Shown: positions 38,768 to 50,309 of the stretch, piece by piece
Layout: every line of letters starts with the position of its first letter
How positions within the stretch are numbered: the first letter of the stretch is position 1
From: Staphylococcus roterodami
Lineage (GTDB): Bacteria; Bacillota; Bacilli; Staphylococcales; Staphylococcaceae
Assembly (NCBI GenBank): GCA_022493055.1
Contig: CP092781.1
Span: forward strand, 496,001-560,000
Length of the DNA stretch: 64,000 nt
Reading direction: 5' to 3'
Notes under the pieces: model-generated
The model's input: only the letters and a program-made list of their open reading frames with translations
What the model was told of the DNA's origin: nothing
Database searches by the model: none
Program-made: the position numbers and the translations under genes

Positions 38768-41224
38768 ATGTTATTTGGTAGATTAACTGAACGTGCGCAG
38801 CGAGTGTTAGCACATGCTCAAGAAGAAGCAATTCGTTTAAATCATTCAAACATAGGTACAGAACATTTATTATTAGGTTTAATGAAAGAACCCGAAGGAA
38901 TTGCTGCAAAAGTATTAGAAAGTTTTAACATTACTGAAGATAAAGTAGTTGAAGAAGTTGAAAAGTTAATTGGACATGGTCAAGATCATGTTGGAACTTT
39001 GCATTACACACCTAGAGCTAAAAAAGTAATTGAATTGTCTATGGATGAGGCTAGAAAGTTACATCATAATTTTGTCGGAACAGAACATATTTTATTAGGT
39101 TTAATCCGTGAAAATGAAGGTGTTGCTGCAAGAGTATTTGCAAATCTTGATTTAAATATTACAAAAGCACGTGCACAAGTTGTAAAAGCTTTAGGAAATC
39201 CGGAAATGAGTAATAAAAATGCACAAGCAACTAAAGCTAATAGCACGCCTACATTAGATAGTTTAGCGCGTGATTTAACTGTCATTGCTAAAGATGGTAC
39301 ATTAGATCCTGTTATTGGACGCGATAAAGAAATTACACGTGTTATCGAAGTGTTAAGTAGACGTACTAAAAACAATCCAGTACTTATTGGAGAACCAGGC
39401 GTTGGTAAAACTGCTATCGCAGAAGGATTGGCGCAAGCAATTGTGAATAACGAAGTTCCTGAGACATTAAAAGATAAAAGAGTTATGTCATTAGATATGG
39501 GAACAGTTGTTGCAGGTACAAAATATCGTGGTGAGTTTGAAGAACGTTTAAAAAAAGTTATGGAAGAAATTCAACAAGCAGGTAATGTAATTCTGTTTAT
39601 TGATGAATTGCATACTTTAGTTGGTGCTGGTGGTGCAGAAGGTGCAATAGATGCATCTAACATTCTAAAACCAGCATTAGCACGTGGTGAATTGCAATGT
39701 ATTGGTGCTACAACTTTAGATGAATATCGTAAAAACATTGAAAAAGATGCAGCCTTAGAACGTCGATTCCAACCAGTACAAGTTGATGAACCTTCAGTTG
39801 TTGATACAGTAGCTATTTTAAAAGGTTTAAGAGACCGATATGAAGCACATCATCGTATCAATATTTCAGATGAAGCTATCGAAGCGGCCGTTAAATTAAG
39901 TAATAGATATGTTTCTGATCGCTTCCTACCAGACAAAGCAATTGATTTAATTGATGAAGCAAGCTCTAAAGTTAGGCTTAAAAGTCACACGACTCCTAAC
40001 AATTTAAAAGAAATTGAACAAGAAATTGAAAAAGTCAAAAATGAAAAAGATGCAGCAGTACATGCGCAAGAGTTTGAAAATGCTGCTAATTTACGTGATA
40101 AACAAACAAAACTTGAGAAACAATATGAAGAAGCTAAAAATGAATGGAAAAATGCGCAAAATGGCATGTCAACGTCTTTATCAGAAGAAGATATTGCTGA
40201 AGTCATTGCAGGATGGACAGGTATCCCATTGACTAAAATCAATGAAACAGAATCTGAAAAACTTCTTAGTCTTGAAGATACGTTACATGAGAGAGTTATT
40301 GGTCAAAAAGATGCGGTTAATTCTATTAGTAAGGCAGTTAGACGTGCACGTGCAGGATTGAAAGATCCGAAACGTCCAATTGGTAGTTTTATTTTCCTTG
40401 GTCCAACTGGTGTTGGTAAAACAGAATTAGCTAGAGCTTTAGCGGAATCAATGTTTGGTGATGATGATGCAATGATTCGTGTTGACATGAGTGAATTTAT
40501 GGAAAAACACGCTGTGAGTCGTTTAGTCGGTGCACCTCCAGGATATGTAGGACATGATGATGGTGGACAGTTAACTGAAAAAGTTAGACGTAAACCATAT
40601 TCTGTAATCTTATTCGATGAAATTGAAAAAGCACATCCTGATGTATTTAATATTTTATTACAAGTTCTTGATGATGGGCATTTAACAGATACGAAAGGTC
40701 GTACAGTTGATTTTAGAAACACGATTATAATTATGACTTCAAATGTTGGTGCTCAAGAATTACAAGATCAACGCTTTGCAGGATTCGGTGGATCAAGTGA
40801 TGGACAAGACTATGAAACTATTCGTAAAACAATGTTGAAAGAATTGAAAAACTCATTCCGCCCAGAATTTTTAAACCGTGTTGATGATATTATTGTATTC
40901 CACAAATTAACAAAAGAAGAACTAAAAGAAATCGTTACAATGATGGTTAATAAATTAACTAATCGTTTGTCAGAACAAAATATTAATATTGTAGTTACAG
41001 ATAAAGCAAAAGATAAAATCGCTGAAGAAGGATATGATCCTGAATATGGTGCAAGACCATTGATTAGAGCAATTCAAAAAACTATCGAAGATAATTTAAG
41101 TGAATTGATTTTAGATGGCAATAAAATTGAAGGTAAAAAAGTTACGGTGGACCATGATGGAAAAAAATTCAAATACGACATCGGTGAAGAATCTTCTGAA
41201 ACTATAGAAACTTCAAAAGCATAA
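38768..41224 (+). CDS. clpC: ClpC, Hsp100 AAA+ unfoldase of ClpCP
   Basis: This 818-residue class I Clp ATPase unfolds substrates for ClpP. It has a double Clp N-domain (1-145, binds phosphoarginine), AAA-1 with G-E-P-G-V-G-K-T at 208-215, a UVR-containing middle domain near 415-475 that binds adaptors such as McsB and MecA, and AAA-2 with G-P-T-G-V-G-K-T at 545-552. The ATG follows TAGGAGG. It is the last gene of the CtsR operon and a terminator follows. Confidence 0.98.
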   Translation: MLFGRLTERAQRVLAHAQEEAIRLNHSNIGTEHLLLGLMKEPEGIAAKVLESFNITEDKVVEEVEKLIGHGQDHVGTLHYTPRAKKVIELSMDEARKLHHNFVGTEHILLGLIRENEGVAARVFANLDLNITKARAQVVKALGNPEMSNKNAQATKANSTPTLDSLARDLTVIAKDGTLDPVIGRDKEITRVIEVLSRRTKNNPVLIGEPGVGKTAIAEGLAQAIVNNEVPETLKDKRVMSLDMGTVVAGTKYRGEFEERLKKVMEEIQQAGNVILFIDELHTLVGAGGAEGAIDASNILKPALARGELQCIGATTLDEYRKNIEKDAALERRFQPVQVDEPSVVDTVAILKGLRDRYEAHHRINISDEAIEAAVKLSNRYVSDRFLPDKAIDLIDEASSKVRLKSHTTPNNLKEIEQEIEKVKNEKDAAVHAQEFENAANLRDKQTKLEKQYEEAKNEWKNAQNGMSTSLSEEDIAEVIAGWTGIPLTKINETESEKLLSLEDTLHERVIGQKDAVNSISKAVRRARAGLKDPKRPIGSFIFLGPTGVGKTELARALAESMFGDDDAMIRVDMSEFMEKHAVSRLVGAPPGYVGHDDGGQLTEKVRRKPYSVILFDEIEKAHPDVFNILLQVLDDGHLTDTKGRTVDFRNTIIIMTSNVGAQELQDQRFAGFGGSSDGQDYETIRKTMLKELKNSFRPEFLNRVDDIIVFHKLTKEELKEIVTMMVNKLTNRLSEQNINIVVTDKAKDKIAEEGYDPEYGARPLIRAIQKTIEDNLSELILDGNKIEGKKVTVDHDGKKFKYDIGEESSETIETSKA

Positions 41225-41228
41225 TAAT

Positions 41229-41270
41229 AAAGACAGCCTGAAACATTAATTTGTTTTGGACTGTCTTTTT
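41229..41270 (+). terminator. intrinsic terminator after clpC
   Basis: AAGACAGCCTGAAACA pairs with TGTTTTGGACTGTCTT, followed by TTTTT. Confidence 0.85.
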
Positions 41271-41701
41271 CTATGCAGGTTAATTAAATAACTATATTCA
41301 TTGAGTTAGAATAGTGTTTGAAGTTAGGAAATTCTATTGATGCTTGTTGATTTATGTATTATAAACTGAACTATGCAATATAGTTAAAACTTATGGGTTA
41401 TAAAAAAATGGCTATTTGATGTAACATTAAGACATATCAAATAAAAATGATTTTCTACAATATTGTGACAAGTTGAGTTGAATTAATTTAATAAGAAAGT
41501 ATTAAGATTTTAGGTTAGAAAGTCAACTTCTATCAACATTATACAAGTTTATTTTATAATATTCGTAAAAAATAAAACTAATAAAACAGTTTGCCTTAGT
41601 ACTCATGTTAAAATACAAACAAATGTAACTCACATTTAATTTGTCATAATGAGGTTGTGCGTTTAAAATAGATTTGTTCAAAGGAAAGTGGAGGTGCAAT
41701 T
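41271..41701. other. AT-rich spacer between clpC and radA
   Basis: No gene is visible. A hairpin TATTTGAT/ATCAAATA is at 41413-41443. A weak promoter candidate (TTGCCT, 17 bp, TACAAA) lies near 41591-41619. The radA ribosome binding site GGAGGTG ends the stretch. Confidence 0.5.
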
Positions 41702-43066
41702 TTGGCCAAGAAAAAAGTGGTTTTTGAATGTATGGCTTGTGGTTATCAATCTCCTAAATGGATGGGAAAATGTCCCAATTGTGGTGCTTGGAATCAAATG
41801 GAGGAAATTGTTGAAAAAGCTGCCAATCCAAAGCATGGAGTAAAAACAAAAGAATTAGCTGGTAAAGTACAAAAATTAAATAGCATTAAACATGAAACGA
41901 CACCGAGAGTGTTGACGGATTCTGCAGAATTCAACCGCGTATTAGGTGGCGGTATTGTTAGCGGATCACTTGTCTTGATAGGTGGAGATCCAGGTATTGG
42001 TAAGTCAACGTTACTGTTACAAATTTGTGCTTCTTTATCACAAAAGAAAAAAGTGTTATATATTACGGGGGAAGAATCCCTTAATCAAACGAAACTTCGA
42101 GCAGAGCGTTTAGATGAAGACTCTAGTGAATTGCAAGTATTAGCAGAAACAGATTTAGAAGTTATTTATCAAACAGTTAAAGAGGAACAACCAGACTTGC
42201 TAGTAGTTGATTCTATACAAACGATTTATCATCCCGAAATTAGTTCGGCACCGGGTTCTGTTTCACAAGTTCGTGAAAGTACACAAAGTTTAATGAACAT
42301 TGCAAAACAAATGAATATTGCAACTTTTATTGTTGGACATGTAACGAAAGAAGGTCAAATTGCAGGACCTAGATTACTTGAACATATGGTAGATACAGTA
42401 CTTTATTTTGAAGGTGATGAACATCATGCATATCGAATTTTACGTGCTGTTAAAAACCGTTTTGGTTCTACAAATGAAATGGGTATTTTTGAAATGAAAC
42501 AAAGTGGATTAAAAGGTGTTAATAATCCGTCTGAAATGTTTTTAGAAGAACGTTCTACAAATGTTCCTGGGTCAACAATTGTTGCAACGATGGAAGGTAC
42601 CAGACCGCTTTTAATAGAAGTACAAGCACTTGTAACACCGACAACATTTAATAATCCAAGAAGAATGGCAACGGGAATTGATCATAATCGACTTAGCTTA
42701 CTAATGGCTGTTTTAGAAAAGAAAGAAAATTATCTATTACAGCAACAAGATGCTTATATCAAAGTCGCAGGTGGTGTGAAATTAACAGAGCCAGCTGTTG
42801 ATTTAAGTGTAATTGTAGCTACCGCATCAAGCTTTAAAGATAAAGCAGTTGATGGTTTAGATTGTTACATTGGAGAAGTTGGTTTAACGGGTGAGGTACG
42901 TCGAGTATCTCGAATAGAACAACGTGTACAAGAAGCCGCAAAGTTAGGATTCAAACGTGCAATTATTCCGAAAAATAATATTGGTGGATGGACATATCCA
43001 GAAGGGATTCAAGTCATTGGCGTAACTTCTGTACATGAAGCTCTTTCATTCGCTCTTCATTCATAA
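41702..43066 (+). CDS. radA: DNA repair/recombination protein RadA (Sms)
   Basis: This 454-residue RecA-like helicase promotes branch migration in recombination and repair. An N-terminal C4 zinc finger (C10, C13, C24, C27) is followed by the ATPase with Walker [11 protein letters not shown] at 94-103, the RadA-specific K-N-R-F-G motif, and a Lon-protease-like C-terminal domain. The start codon is TTG behind GGAGGTG. yacL follows after 24 bp and is probably co-transcribed. Confidence 0.97.
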   Translation: MAKKKVVFECMACGYQSPKWMGKCPNCGAWNQMEEIVEKAANPKHGVKTKELAGKVQKLNSIKHETTPRVLTDSAEFNRVLGGGIVSGSLVLIGGDPGIGKSTLLLQICASLSQKKKVLYITGEESLNQTKLRAERLDEDSSELQVLAETDLEVIYQTVKEEQPDLLVVDSIQTIYHPEISSAPGSVSQVRESTQSLMNIAKQMNIATFIVGHVTKEGQIAGPRLLEHMVDTVLYFEGDEHHAYRILRAVKNRFGSTNEMGIFEMKQSGLKGVNNPSEMFLEERSTNVPGSTIVATMEGTRPLLIEVQALVTPTTFNNPRRMATGIDHNRLSLLMAVLEKKENYLLQQQDAYIKVAGGVKLTEPAVDLSVIVATASSFKDKAVDGLDCYIGEVGLTGEVRRVSRIEQRVQEAAKLGFKRAIIPKNNIGGWTYPEGIQVIGVTSVHEALSFALHS

Positions 43067-43090
43067 AACATCTAGAAAGGAGGACATTGT

Positions 43091-44164
43091 GTGAATATCG
43101 TTAAACTAATTGTAATTATTATTTACTTAATTATTGGGAGTGCATTAGGAATTATCGTTATTCCTGAAATTGCCAATGATCTTGGTTTGCAAGACTCAAA
43201 TTTATTAAAAAATCACTATGTTGATGGGATAATTGGAAGTATTTTTATTTTCTTAGTCTTGGGCATATTTATTAGACGATTTGCGAATGCTATAAGAGGT
43301 TTAGAACATTTTATAATGCGTAGAAGCGCTGTTGAAATATTATTTGCTACGATAGGCTTAATCATTGGATTGCTGATATCTGTCATGGTTTCATTTATAT
43401 TAGAATCAATTGGTAATTCTATTTTCAATCATTTCATTCCAGTTATAATTACAATATTATTATGCTATTTTGGTTTTCAATTCGGACTTAAAAAACGAGA
43501 TGAAATGTTAATGTTTTTACCTGAAAATATCGCACGTTCTATGTCTCAACACACTAAAAGTGCAACACCAAAAATTATCGACACAAGCGCAATTATTGAC
43601 GGACGAATTTTAGAGGTTATTCGTTGCGGTTTTATCGATGGCAATATTTTAATTCCACAAGGTGTGATTAATGAATTGCAAATTGTTGCAGATTCGAATG
43701 ACAGTGTAAAACGAGAAAAAGGTAAAAGAGGGTTGGACATATTGAATGAATTGTATGACTTGGATTATCCAACAAAAGTTATACATCCAACTAAATCACA
43801 TAGTGACATCGACACGATGTTATTAAAATTGGCAAAGCAATATCATGCAAGCATTATTACAACAGATTTTAATTTGAATAAAGTTTGTCATGTACATGGC
43901 ATAAAAGCATTAAATGTTAATGATCTATCAGAAGCAATTAAACCAAATGTACATCAAGGAGATCAGCTACATATTTTATTAACAAAGATGGGCAAAGAGC
44001 CTGGTCAAGCTGTTGGATATTTGGATGATGGTACGATGGTTGTTGTTGATAATGCTAAAAATCTAATTGGAAGTCACGTTCATTTAGAAGTAGTAAGTCT
44101 TTTGCAAACATCTTCAGGAAGAATTGTATTTGCTAAAAAATTAGATGATACAGTCACTTTATAA
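43091..44164 (+). CDS. yacL: PIN/TRAM domain membrane protein (YacL family)
   Basis: This 357-residue protein has about four N-terminal transmembrane helices (within residues 1-135), a cytoplasmic PIN nuclease-like domain starting I-I-D-T-S-A-I-I-D-G-R near residue 156 with further conserved acidic residues (D-I-D-T-M and T-T-D-F-N), and a C-terminal TRAM RNA-binding domain. This suggests a membrane-tethered ribonuclease, but no substrate is established to my knowledge. Start GTG behind AAAGGAGG. The order radA-yacL-(ispD/F in Bacillus)-gltX is conserved apart from the missing isp genes. Confidence 0.88.
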   Translation: MNIVKLIVIIIYLIIGSALGIIVIPEIANDLGLQDSNLLKNHYVDGIIGSIFIFLVLGIFIRRFANAIRGLEHFIMRRSAVEILFATIGLIIGLLISVMVSFILESIGNSIFNHFIPVIITILLCYFGFQFGLKKRDEMLMFLPENIARSMSQHTKSATPKIIDTSAIIDGRILEVIRCGFIDGNILIPQGVINELQIVADSNDSVKREKGKRGLDILNELYDLDYPTKVIHPTKSHSDIDTMLLKLAKQYHASIITTDFNLNKVCHVHGIKALNVNDLSEAIKPNVHQGDQLHILLTKMGKEPGQAVGYLDDGTMVVVDNAKNLIGSHVHLEVVSLLQTSSGRIVFAKKLDDTVTL

Positions 44165-44655
44165 TAGGTTATTGTCAATTATATATAAATAACCTTAAAG
44201 CAAATGAATTATCAAACTTTATAAATAATGCTAAAATATCACTGGAAAACATCATTTGGTGATATGGTTGTTTAAAAAATATTAAAGTTATTCTTATAGA
44301 AATTAAGACAGTGAATAGCAAAATCAATGATGACATGATTTAATAATTTAGTCTTGAATTGATTATGCAGTGCAGTCGTACATTTTAAGATAATTAAAAT
44401 GTATAAGCATAGCAGTCTTGTTTCTTAAGAATAGCTTTTTTAAAGTGTTGAAAAGCAACAACAATCTATTTAAAATTTAAGCATATTACCTAGGAAATTA
44501 TGTTATGATATAACAATGAAATTATTTTAAAAGTCGTGTTAAAAAGCGTGGTTTCAAATTTTAACAATAAGACTAAAAGCACATTTGTTATTACGGTCGA
44601 AGCTAACAAATGAACAACTTAAATGCATGATAATGAATATATAGGAGTGAATATA
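44165..44655. other. gltX upstream region with leader hairpin
   Basis: In this gap I see the gltX promoter (44486-44514) and a perfect 9-bp hairpin in the leader: CATTTGTTA at 44582-44590 with TAACAAATG at 44604-44612. No T run follows, so it is not a terminator, and no T-box sequence is present. The remainder, 44165-44480, shows nothing recognisable. Confidence 0.6.
44486..44514 (+). promoter_or_regulatory. candidate gltX promoter
   Basis: TTACCT at 44486-44491 and TATAAC at 44509-44514, 17 bp apart, would give a leader of about 135 nt. Confidence 0.5.
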
Positions 44656-46110
44656 ATGAGTGACCGCATAAGAGTAAGATATGCACCAAGTCCAACTGGA
44701 TACCTTCATATTGGTAACGCAAGAACTGCGTTATTTAATTACTTGTTTGCAAAACATTACAATGGAGATTTCGTCATCCGCATTGAAGATACGGATAAAA
44801 AACGTAACCTTGAAGATGGTGAAACATCCCAATTTGATAATTTAAAATGGTTAGGTTTAGATTGGGATGAGTCAGTAGATAAAGACAAAGGATTCGGACC
44901 ATACCGACAATCTGAGCGTCAACATATCTATCAACCACTAATAGATCAATTATTAGCGGAAGACAAAGCTTATAAATGCTATATGACTGAAGAAGAATTG
45001 GAAGCGGAACGCGAAGCTCAAATTGCACGTGGTGAAATGCCTCGCTATGGTGGTCAACATGCGCATTTGACTGAAGAACAACGCCAACAATTTGAAGCTG
45101 AAGGACGTCAGCCATCAATTCGTTTCCGAGTACCTCAAAATCAAACATACGCATTTGATGATATGGTAAAAGGAAATATCTCATTTGATTCAAATGGTAT
45201 TGGAGATTGGGTAATCGTTAAAAAAGACGGTATTCCAACATATAACTTTGCAGTAGCTATTGATGATCACTATATGGAAATTTCAGATGTTATTCGTGGT
45301 GATGATCATATTTCAAATACGCCTAAACAAATCATGATTTATGAAGCATTTGGCTGGGAACCACCTCGTTTTGGTCATATGTCACTAATTGTAAATGAAG
45401 AACGTAAAAAGTTAAGTAAGCGTGATGGACAAATCTTACAATTTATTGAGCAATATCGTGATTTAGGATACTTACCAGAAGCGTTGTTCAATTTTATTGC
45501 GTTATTAGGATGGTCTCCTGAAGGTGAAGAAGAAATCTTTTCAAAAGATGAATTCATCAAAATTTTTGATGAAAAGCGTTTATCAAAATCACCAGCATTT
45601 TTCGATAAGCAAAAATTAGCGTGGGTTAATAACCAATATATGAAGCAAAAAGATACTGAAACAGTATTCCAATTAGCATTACCACATTTAGTTAAAGCAA
45701 ATTTAATACCTGAGAATGCGTCTGAAGAAGATTTGGAATGGGGACGTAAACTTATCGGACTTTATCAAAAAGAAATGAGTTATGCAGGAGAAATTGTGCC
45801 TTTATCAGAAATGTTCTTTAAAGAAATGCCAGCTTTAGGTGAAGAAGAGCAACAAGTGATTGATGGTGAACAAGTGCCAGAATTAATGACTCATTTATAT
45901 AGTAAACTAGAAGCGCTTGAAACATTTGAGTCAGCAGAAATTAAAAAGACAATTAAAGAAGTACAAAAAGAAACAGGTATCAAAGGCAAACAATTATTTA
46001 TGCCAATTCGAGTTGCTGTAACAGGTCAAATGCATGGGCCTGAATTACCAAATACTATTGAAGTGCTTGGTAAAGATAAAGTGTTAAGTCGTCTAAAACA
46101 GTACATTTAA
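44656..46110 (+). CDS. gltX: glutamyl-tRNA synthetase
   Basis: This 484-residue class I synthetase charges tRNA-Glu and, in Firmicutes, also tRNA-Gln for later amidation by GatCAB. H-I-G-N (HIGH box) is at 18-21 and K-L-S-K-R (KMSKS box) at 252-256. ATG 44656 has GGAG upstream; an in-frame ATG 33 bp earlier lacks a ribosome binding site. It is followed by the cysteine T-box and cysE. Confidence 0.97.
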   Translation: MSDRIRVRYAPSPTGYLHIGNARTALFNYLFAKHYNGDFVIRIEDTDKKRNLEDGETSQFDNLKWLGLDWDESVDKDKGFGPYRQSERQHIYQPLIDQLLAEDKAYKCYMTEEELEAEREAQIARGEMPRYGGQHAHLTEEQRQQFEAEGRQPSIRFRVPQNQTYAFDDMVKGNISFDSNGIGDWVIVKKDGIPTYNFAVAIDDHYMEISDVIRGDDHISNTPKQIMIYEAFGWEPPRFGHMSLIVNEERKKLSKRDGQILQFIEQYRDLGYLPEALFNFIALLGWSPEGEEEIFSKDEFIKIFDEKRLSKSPAFFDKQKLAWVNNQYMKQKDTETVFQLALPHLVKANLIPENASEEDLEWGRKLIGLYQKEMSYAGEIVPLSEMFFKEMPALGEEEQQVIDGEQVPELMTHLYSKLEALETFESAEIKKTIKEVQKETGIKGKQLFMPIRVAVTGQMHGPELPNTIEVLGKDKVLSRLKQYI

Positions 46111-46211
46111 TCATTAACTTAAATTATTGAAGCATATACTTGAATTTTAAGACATAAGCGCCTATGATAAAGTTGTATTATCAAATTAAAATATAACGAA
46201 TTAAATTTTAT

Positions 46212-46465
46212 AAAGTCGAAGGATTAGTAATTAAATTTATACGATTCAGAGAGTGTACGGTTGCTGTAAGTACAACGTAAAAATTAATGAATGCACCTTC
46301 GTATATTTAATTAAATATATAACGAGAGTAGTAGGTATTAAAAAGAGGTCGTTCGCAAACATTGCAACAATGATAATCTTTTGAGATGCCCTATACTGAA
46401 TTCAGAGTGGAACCGTGCGGAAGCGCCTCTAACATTAAAAATTAAATGTTAGTGGTGCTTTTTTA
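46212..46465 (+). promoter_or_regulatory. T-box riboswitch (cysteine) before cysE-cysS
   Basis: The T-box core AGAGTGGAACCGTGCGG lies at 46404-46420. It is followed by a terminator (AGCGCC..CTAACATT pairing with AATGTTAG..GGTGCT, then T6). Stem I is closed by CGAAGG (46217-46222) with CCTTCG, and the codon just inside the 3' side of that helix reads TGC in GAATGCACC. That makes cysteine the specified amino acid, fitting cysE and cysS downstream. Uncharged tRNA-Cys would favour the antiterminator and expression. Confidence 0.93.
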
Positions 46466-46528
46466 CATTAAATTAAGGGTACTTCAGTTATATATTTATG
46501 TAGTTCAATCGTTGAGGAGGAAATGATC

Positions 46529-47170
46529 TTGTTAAAAAGAATGAGAGACGACATAAAAATGGTATTTGAGCAGGATCCAGCGGCACGTTCAACATTAGAA
46601 ATTATTACAACATATGCCGGGTTACATGCAGTATGGAGTCATTTGATTGCACATAAATTATACAATCAAAAAAAATATGTTGCAGCACGCGCAATATCTC
46701 AAATTTCAAGATTTTTTACAGGTATAGAAATTCATCCAGGTGCTAAAATTGGTAAGCGTCTATTTATTGACCACGGTATGGGTGTAGTGATTGGTGAAAC
46801 ATGCACAATCGGTGATAATGTGACAATTTATCAAGGAGTTACACTTGGGGGTACAGGGAAAGAAAAAGGGAAAAGACATCCGGATATCGGAGATAATGTT
46901 TTAATCGCAGCAGGTGCTAAAGTTTTAGGTAATATAAAAATAAATTCAAATGTAAATATTGGAGCAAATTCAGTTGTTTTACAATCGGTACCAAGTTATT
47001 CAACAGTCGTTGGCATACCAGGGCATATTGTTAAACAAGATGGTGTCAGAGTTGGCAAAACATTCGACCACCGTAACCTACCAGATCCAATTTATGAACA
47101 AATTAAGCATTTAGAACGACAACTTGAAAAGACTAGGAATGGAGAGATTCAAGATGATTACATTATATAA
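46529..47170 (+). CDS. cysE: serine O-acetyltransferase
   Basis: This 213-residue hexapeptide-repeat enzyme forms O-acetylserine, the substrate of CysK. The left-handed beta-helix segment contains H-G-M-G-V-V-I-G-E and G-V-T-L-G-G-T-G-K. The start is taken as TTG 46529, because GGAGG at 46516-46520 is 8 bp away, whereas the ATG at 46523 is only 2 bp from it. It overlaps cysS by 17 bp. Expression is under the T-box upstream. Confidence 0.94.
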   Translation: MLKRMRDDIKMVFEQDPAARSTLEIITTYAGLHAVWSHLIAHKLYNQKKYVAARAISQISRFFTGIEIHPGAKIGKRLFIDHGMGVVIGETCTIGDNVTIYQGVTLGGTGKEKGKRHPDIGDNVLIAAGAKVLGNIKINSNVNIGANSVVLQSVPSYSTVVGIPGHIVKQDGVRVGKTFDHRNLPDPIYEQIKHLERQLEKTRNGEIQDDYII

Positions 47171-48554
47171 TACACTTACTCGTCAAAAAGAAGTGTTCAA
47201 ACCAATAGAACCAGGGAAGGTAAAAATGTATGTATGTGGACCAACCGTATATAACTATATCCACATAGGTAATGCGAGACCGGCTATTAACTATGACGTA
47301 GTAAGACGTTACTTTGAATATCAAGGTTATGATGTAGAATATGTGTCTAACTTTACTGATGTAGACGATAAATTAATTAAACGTTCTCAAGAATTAAATC
47401 AATCAGTTCCAGAAATAGCAGAAAAATATATTGCAGCATTTCACGAAGATGTAGGTGCTTTAAATGTGAAGAAAGCAACATCAAATCCACGCGTGATGGA
47501 TCACATGGATGATATTATCAAGTTTATTAAAGAACTAGTTGATCAAGGATATGCATATGAAAGCGGTGGCGATGTTTACTTTAGAACACGTAAATTTGAT
47601 GGCTATGGCAAATTAAGTCATCAATCAATTGATGATTTAAAAGTTGGTGCGCGTATAGATGCAGGTGAACATAAGGAAGATGCATTGGACTTTACCTTAT
47701 GGAAAAAAGCAAAACCAGGTGAAATAAGCTGGGATAGCCCATTCGGTGAAGGGCGTCCAGGCTGGCATATTGAATGTTCAGTTATGGCATTTCATGAACT
47801 AGGTGCAACGATAGATATTCATGCAGGTGGTTCGGATTTACAGTTTCCACATCATGAAAATGAAATTGCGCAATCAGAAGCACATAATCATGCACCGTTT
47901 GCTAATTATTGGATGCATAATGGTTTTATAAATATTGATAATGAAAAAATGAGTAAATCATTAGGTAACTTTATTTTAGTACACGACATTATTAAAGAAG
48001 TAGATCCTGATGTACTAAGATTCTTTATGATAAGTGTACATTATAGAAGTCCGATTAATTACAATTTAGAATTAGTAGAATCAGCTCGTAGCGGACTTGA
48101 ACGTATTCGTAATAGTTATCAGTTAATCGAAGAGCGTGCCGAAATTGCTACTAATATTGAAAATCAACAGTCATATATTGAACAAATTGATATAATTTTA
48201 AATCGTTTTGAAACAGTTATGAATGATGATTTTAATACAGCTAACGCAATTACAGCATGGTATGATTTAGCAAAATTAGCTAATAAATATGTGCTTGAGA
48301 ATACGACTTCCACAGCAGTCATTAATAAATTCAAAGCGGTGTATCAAACTTTTAGTGATGTGTTAGGTGTGCCATTAAAATCTAAAAATGCCGATGAATT
48401 ATTAGATGAAGATGTTGAAAAATTAATCGAAGAACGTAATGAAGCTAGAAAAAACAAAGATTTTGCAAGAGCTGATGAGATTAGAGATATGTTGAAAGAA
48501 CAAAATATTATTTTAGAAGACACACCTCAAGGAGTTAGATTTAAACGTGGATAA
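47154..48554 (+). CDS. cysS: cysteinyl-tRNA synthetase
   Basis: This 466-residue class I synthetase has its first zinc cysteine at C28 (Y-V-C-G-P-T), H-I-G-N at 37-40, the zinc segment [10 protein letters not shown], and K-M-S-K-S at 265-269. ATG 47154 follows GGAGAG and lies inside the cysE 3' end. Its own 3' end overlaps mrnC by 8 bp. Because cysE and cysS share one T-box, cysteine synthesis and tRNA charging respond together to uncharged tRNA-Cys. Confidence 0.97.
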   Translation: MITLYNTLTRQKEVFKPIEPGKVKMYVCGPTVYNYIHIGNARPAINYDVVRRYFEYQGYDVEYVSNFTDVDDKLIKRSQELNQSVPEIAEKYIAAFHEDVGALNVKKATSNPRVMDHMDDIIKFIKELVDQGYAYESGGDVYFRTRKFDGYGKLSHQSIDDLKVGARIDAGEHKEDALDFTLWKKAKPGEISWDSPFGEGRPGWHIECSVMAFHELGATIDIHAGGSDLQFPHHENEIAQSEAHNHAPFANYWMHNGFINIDNEKMSKSLGNFILVHDIIKEVDPDVLRFFMISVHYRSPINYNLELVESARSGLERIRNSYQLIEERAEIATNIENQQSYIEQIDIILNRFETVMNDDFNTANAITAWYDLAKLANKYVLENTTSTAVINKFKAVYQTFSDVLGVPLKSKNADELLDEDVEKLIEERNEARKNKDFARADEIRDMLKEQNIILEDTPQGVRFKRG

Positions 48555-48951
48555 CCAACAAGATTATCAAATAAAGTTATTAAATCCATTAACTCTAGCA
48601 TACATGGGGGACGCAGTTTTAGATCAATATGTACGTAATTATATTGTTATGAAGCTTAAAAGTAAGCCGAATAAATTACATCAAATGTCAAAAAAATATG
48701 TATCTGCAAAAAGCCAAGCTCAGACGCTAGAATATCTAATTGAACATGAATGGTTTACAGAAGAAGAAATGGCGATTTTGAAGCGAGGACGTAATGCGAA
48801 AAGTCATACTAAAGCAAAAAATACCGATATTCAAACTTATCGTAAAAGTTCTGCATTGGAAGCTGTTATCGGGTTTCTTTATTTGGATAAGAGAGAAGAA
48901 CGATTAGAGGTATTATTAAATAAAATTATAACCATAGTTAATGAAAGGTAG
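48547..48951 (+). CDS. mrnC: Mini-ribonuclease III
   Basis: This 134-residue RNase III catalytic-domain protein lacks a dsRNA-binding domain. The signature [10 protein letters not shown] is at about 17-26. In Firmicutes it trims 23S rRNA precursor ends and cleaves some mRNAs, so the 23S processing stem in this same window is a plausible target. The GTG start lies inside the last codons of cysS, with AAGGAG upstream. Confidence 0.93.
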   Translation: MDNQQDYQIKLLNPLTLAYMGDAVLDQYVRNYIVMKLKSKPNKLHQMSKKYVSAKSQAQTLEYLIEHEWFTEEEMAILKRGRNAKSHTKAKNTDIQTYRKSSALEAVIGFLYLDKREERLEVLLNKIITIVNER

Positions 48952-48958
48952 TGGCGAC

Positions 48959-49705
48959 ATGGAAGATACAGTTATTGTTGGTAGGCATGCTGTTAGAGAA
49001 GCAATTATTACAGGACACCCTATAAATAAAATATTGATTCAAGAAGGTATAAAAAAACAACAAATCAATGAAATTTTAAAAAATGCTAAAGATCAAAAAA
49101 TCATTGTCCAAACAGTACCAAAATCTAAATTAGATTTTTTAGCAAATGCACCTCATCAGGGTGTGGCAGCGCTCATTGCACCATACGAATATGCAGATTT
49201 CGGACAATTTTTAAAACAGCAAAAAGAGAAAGATGGTTTATCGACAGTACTTATATTAGACGGGTTAGAAGATCCGCACAATTTAGGGTCAATTTTAAGA
49301 ACTGCAGATGCAACGGGTGTTGATGGTGTGATTATTCCTAAACGACGATCAGTTACTTTGACACAAACGGTTGCTAAAGCTTCAACTGGTGCGATAGAAC
49401 ATATCCCTGTAATAAGGGTAACTAATTTAGCTAAGACAATAGATGAACTTAAAGATAATGGTTTTTGGGTAGCGGGTACAGAAGCAAATAATGCTACAGA
49501 CTATAGAAATCTTGAAGCGGATATGTCATTAGCAATTGTCATTGGTAGCGAAGGTCAAGGTATGAGTCGCTTAGTAAGTGACAAATGCGACTTCTACATT
49601 AAAATACCAATGGTAGGGCATGTGAACAGCCTAAATGCATCAGTTGCTGCAAGTTTAATGATGTACGAAGTATTTCGTAAAAGACATGACGTTGGAGAAA
49701 TATAA
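48959..49705 (+). CDS. rlmB: SPOUT-class rRNA/tRNA ribose methyltransferase (RlmB/TrmH family)
   Basis: This 248-residue protein has an N-terminal substrate-binding domain (about 1-80) and a C-terminal trefoil-knot SPOUT domain with [23 protein letters not shown] and [10 protein letters not shown]. RlmB methylates G2251 ribose in 23S rRNA; family members can differ, so the target is inferred. ATG 48959 (M-E-D-T) follows AAAGGTAG; an in-frame ATG at 48941 lies within mrnC. The stop overlaps the next start by one base. Confidence 0.9.
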   Translation: MEDTVIVGRHAVREAIITGHPINKILIQEGIKKQQINEILKNAKDQKIIVQTVPKSKLDFLANAPHQGVAALIAPYEYADFGQFLKQQKEKDGLSTVLILDGLEDPHNLGSILRTADATGVDGVIIPKRRSVTLTQTVAKASTGAIEHIPVIRVTNLAKTIDELKDNGFWVAGTEANNATDYRNLEADMSLAIVIGSEGQGMSRLVSDKCDFYIKIPMVGHVNSLNASVAASLMMYEVFRKRHDVGEI

Positions 49706-50229
49706 TGAAGGAACGTTACTTAATCATTGATGGATATAATATGATTGGTCAATCACCAACATTGAGCGCCATTGCGAAAGAAAATTTGGAAGAAGCACGG
49801 TTACAATTAATTGATGCAATTGCAAACTATAATGCAGTTATTTCAGATGAAATTATTTGTGTTTTCGATGCTTACGAGCAATCTGGTATCGAGAGAGAGT
49901 ATATGTACCACGGTGTTAAAACGATTTTTACCAAAGAGAAAGAGACTGCAGATAGTTTTATTGAACGATTTGTGTATGAGCTCTACGACAAACATACAAA
50001 ACACATTACAGTTGTTACTAGTGATATGAGTGAGCAACATGCAATTTTTGGATCTGGGGCATATCGGATTTCTTCAAGAGAAATGTGGAGAGATTTGAAA
50101 GAAAATGAAATCGACGTAAGTAAATCGTTAGATGATATTAGTGAAAATAAGCCAAGAACTAGAATTCCGCTTTCTTCTGAGATACTTGCAGAATTCGAAA
50201 AAATTCGACGAGGACATCATAAAAAGTAA
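49705..50229 (+). CDS. rae1: NYN-domain endoribonuclease (YacP/Rae1)
   Basis: This 174-residue PIN-like NYN nuclease has acidic residues in L-I-I-D-G-Y-N-M-I-G, V-F-D-A-Y and V-V-T-S-D-M-S. The Bacillus homologue Rae1 enters the ribosomal A site and cleaves certain mRNAs during translation. Starts within the rlmB stop codon (TAATG). The cysE-cysS-mrnC-rlmB-rae1 chain is thus coupled end to end, grouping RNA-processing enzymes behind a cysteine-responsive T-box. Confidence 0.9.
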   Translation: MKERYLIIDGYNMIGQSPTLSAIAKENLEEARLQLIDAIANYNAVISDEIICVFDAYEQSGIEREYMYHGVKTIFTKEKETADSFIERFVYELYDKHTKHITVVTSDMSEQHAIFGSGAYRISSREMWRDLKENEIDVSKSLDDISENKPRTRIPLSSEILAEFEKIRRGHHKK

Positions 50230-50264
50230 GATTATTGTCACCTTGAAAATCTAAATATAACAGT

Positions 50265-50307
50265 ATTAAACTAACCATAATCTTAAGGTAGAAGGGGTTA
50301 GTTTAAT
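50265..50307 (+). promoter_or_regulatory. inverted repeat covering the sigH ribosome binding site
   Basis: ATTAAACTAACC at 50265-50276 and GGTTAGTTTAAT at 50296-50307 form a perfect 12-bp stem, and the Shine-Dalgarno GAAGGGG (50291-50297) is partly inside it. An upstream inverted repeat repressing SigH translation has been described in S. aureus, and this fits it. Confidence 0.88.
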
Positions 50308-50309
50308 TT

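Noticed and set aside
44582-44612. T-box riboswitch before gltX
   Set aside because: No GGTGG-A-CC-type T-box core and no terminator are present; only a simple hairpin.
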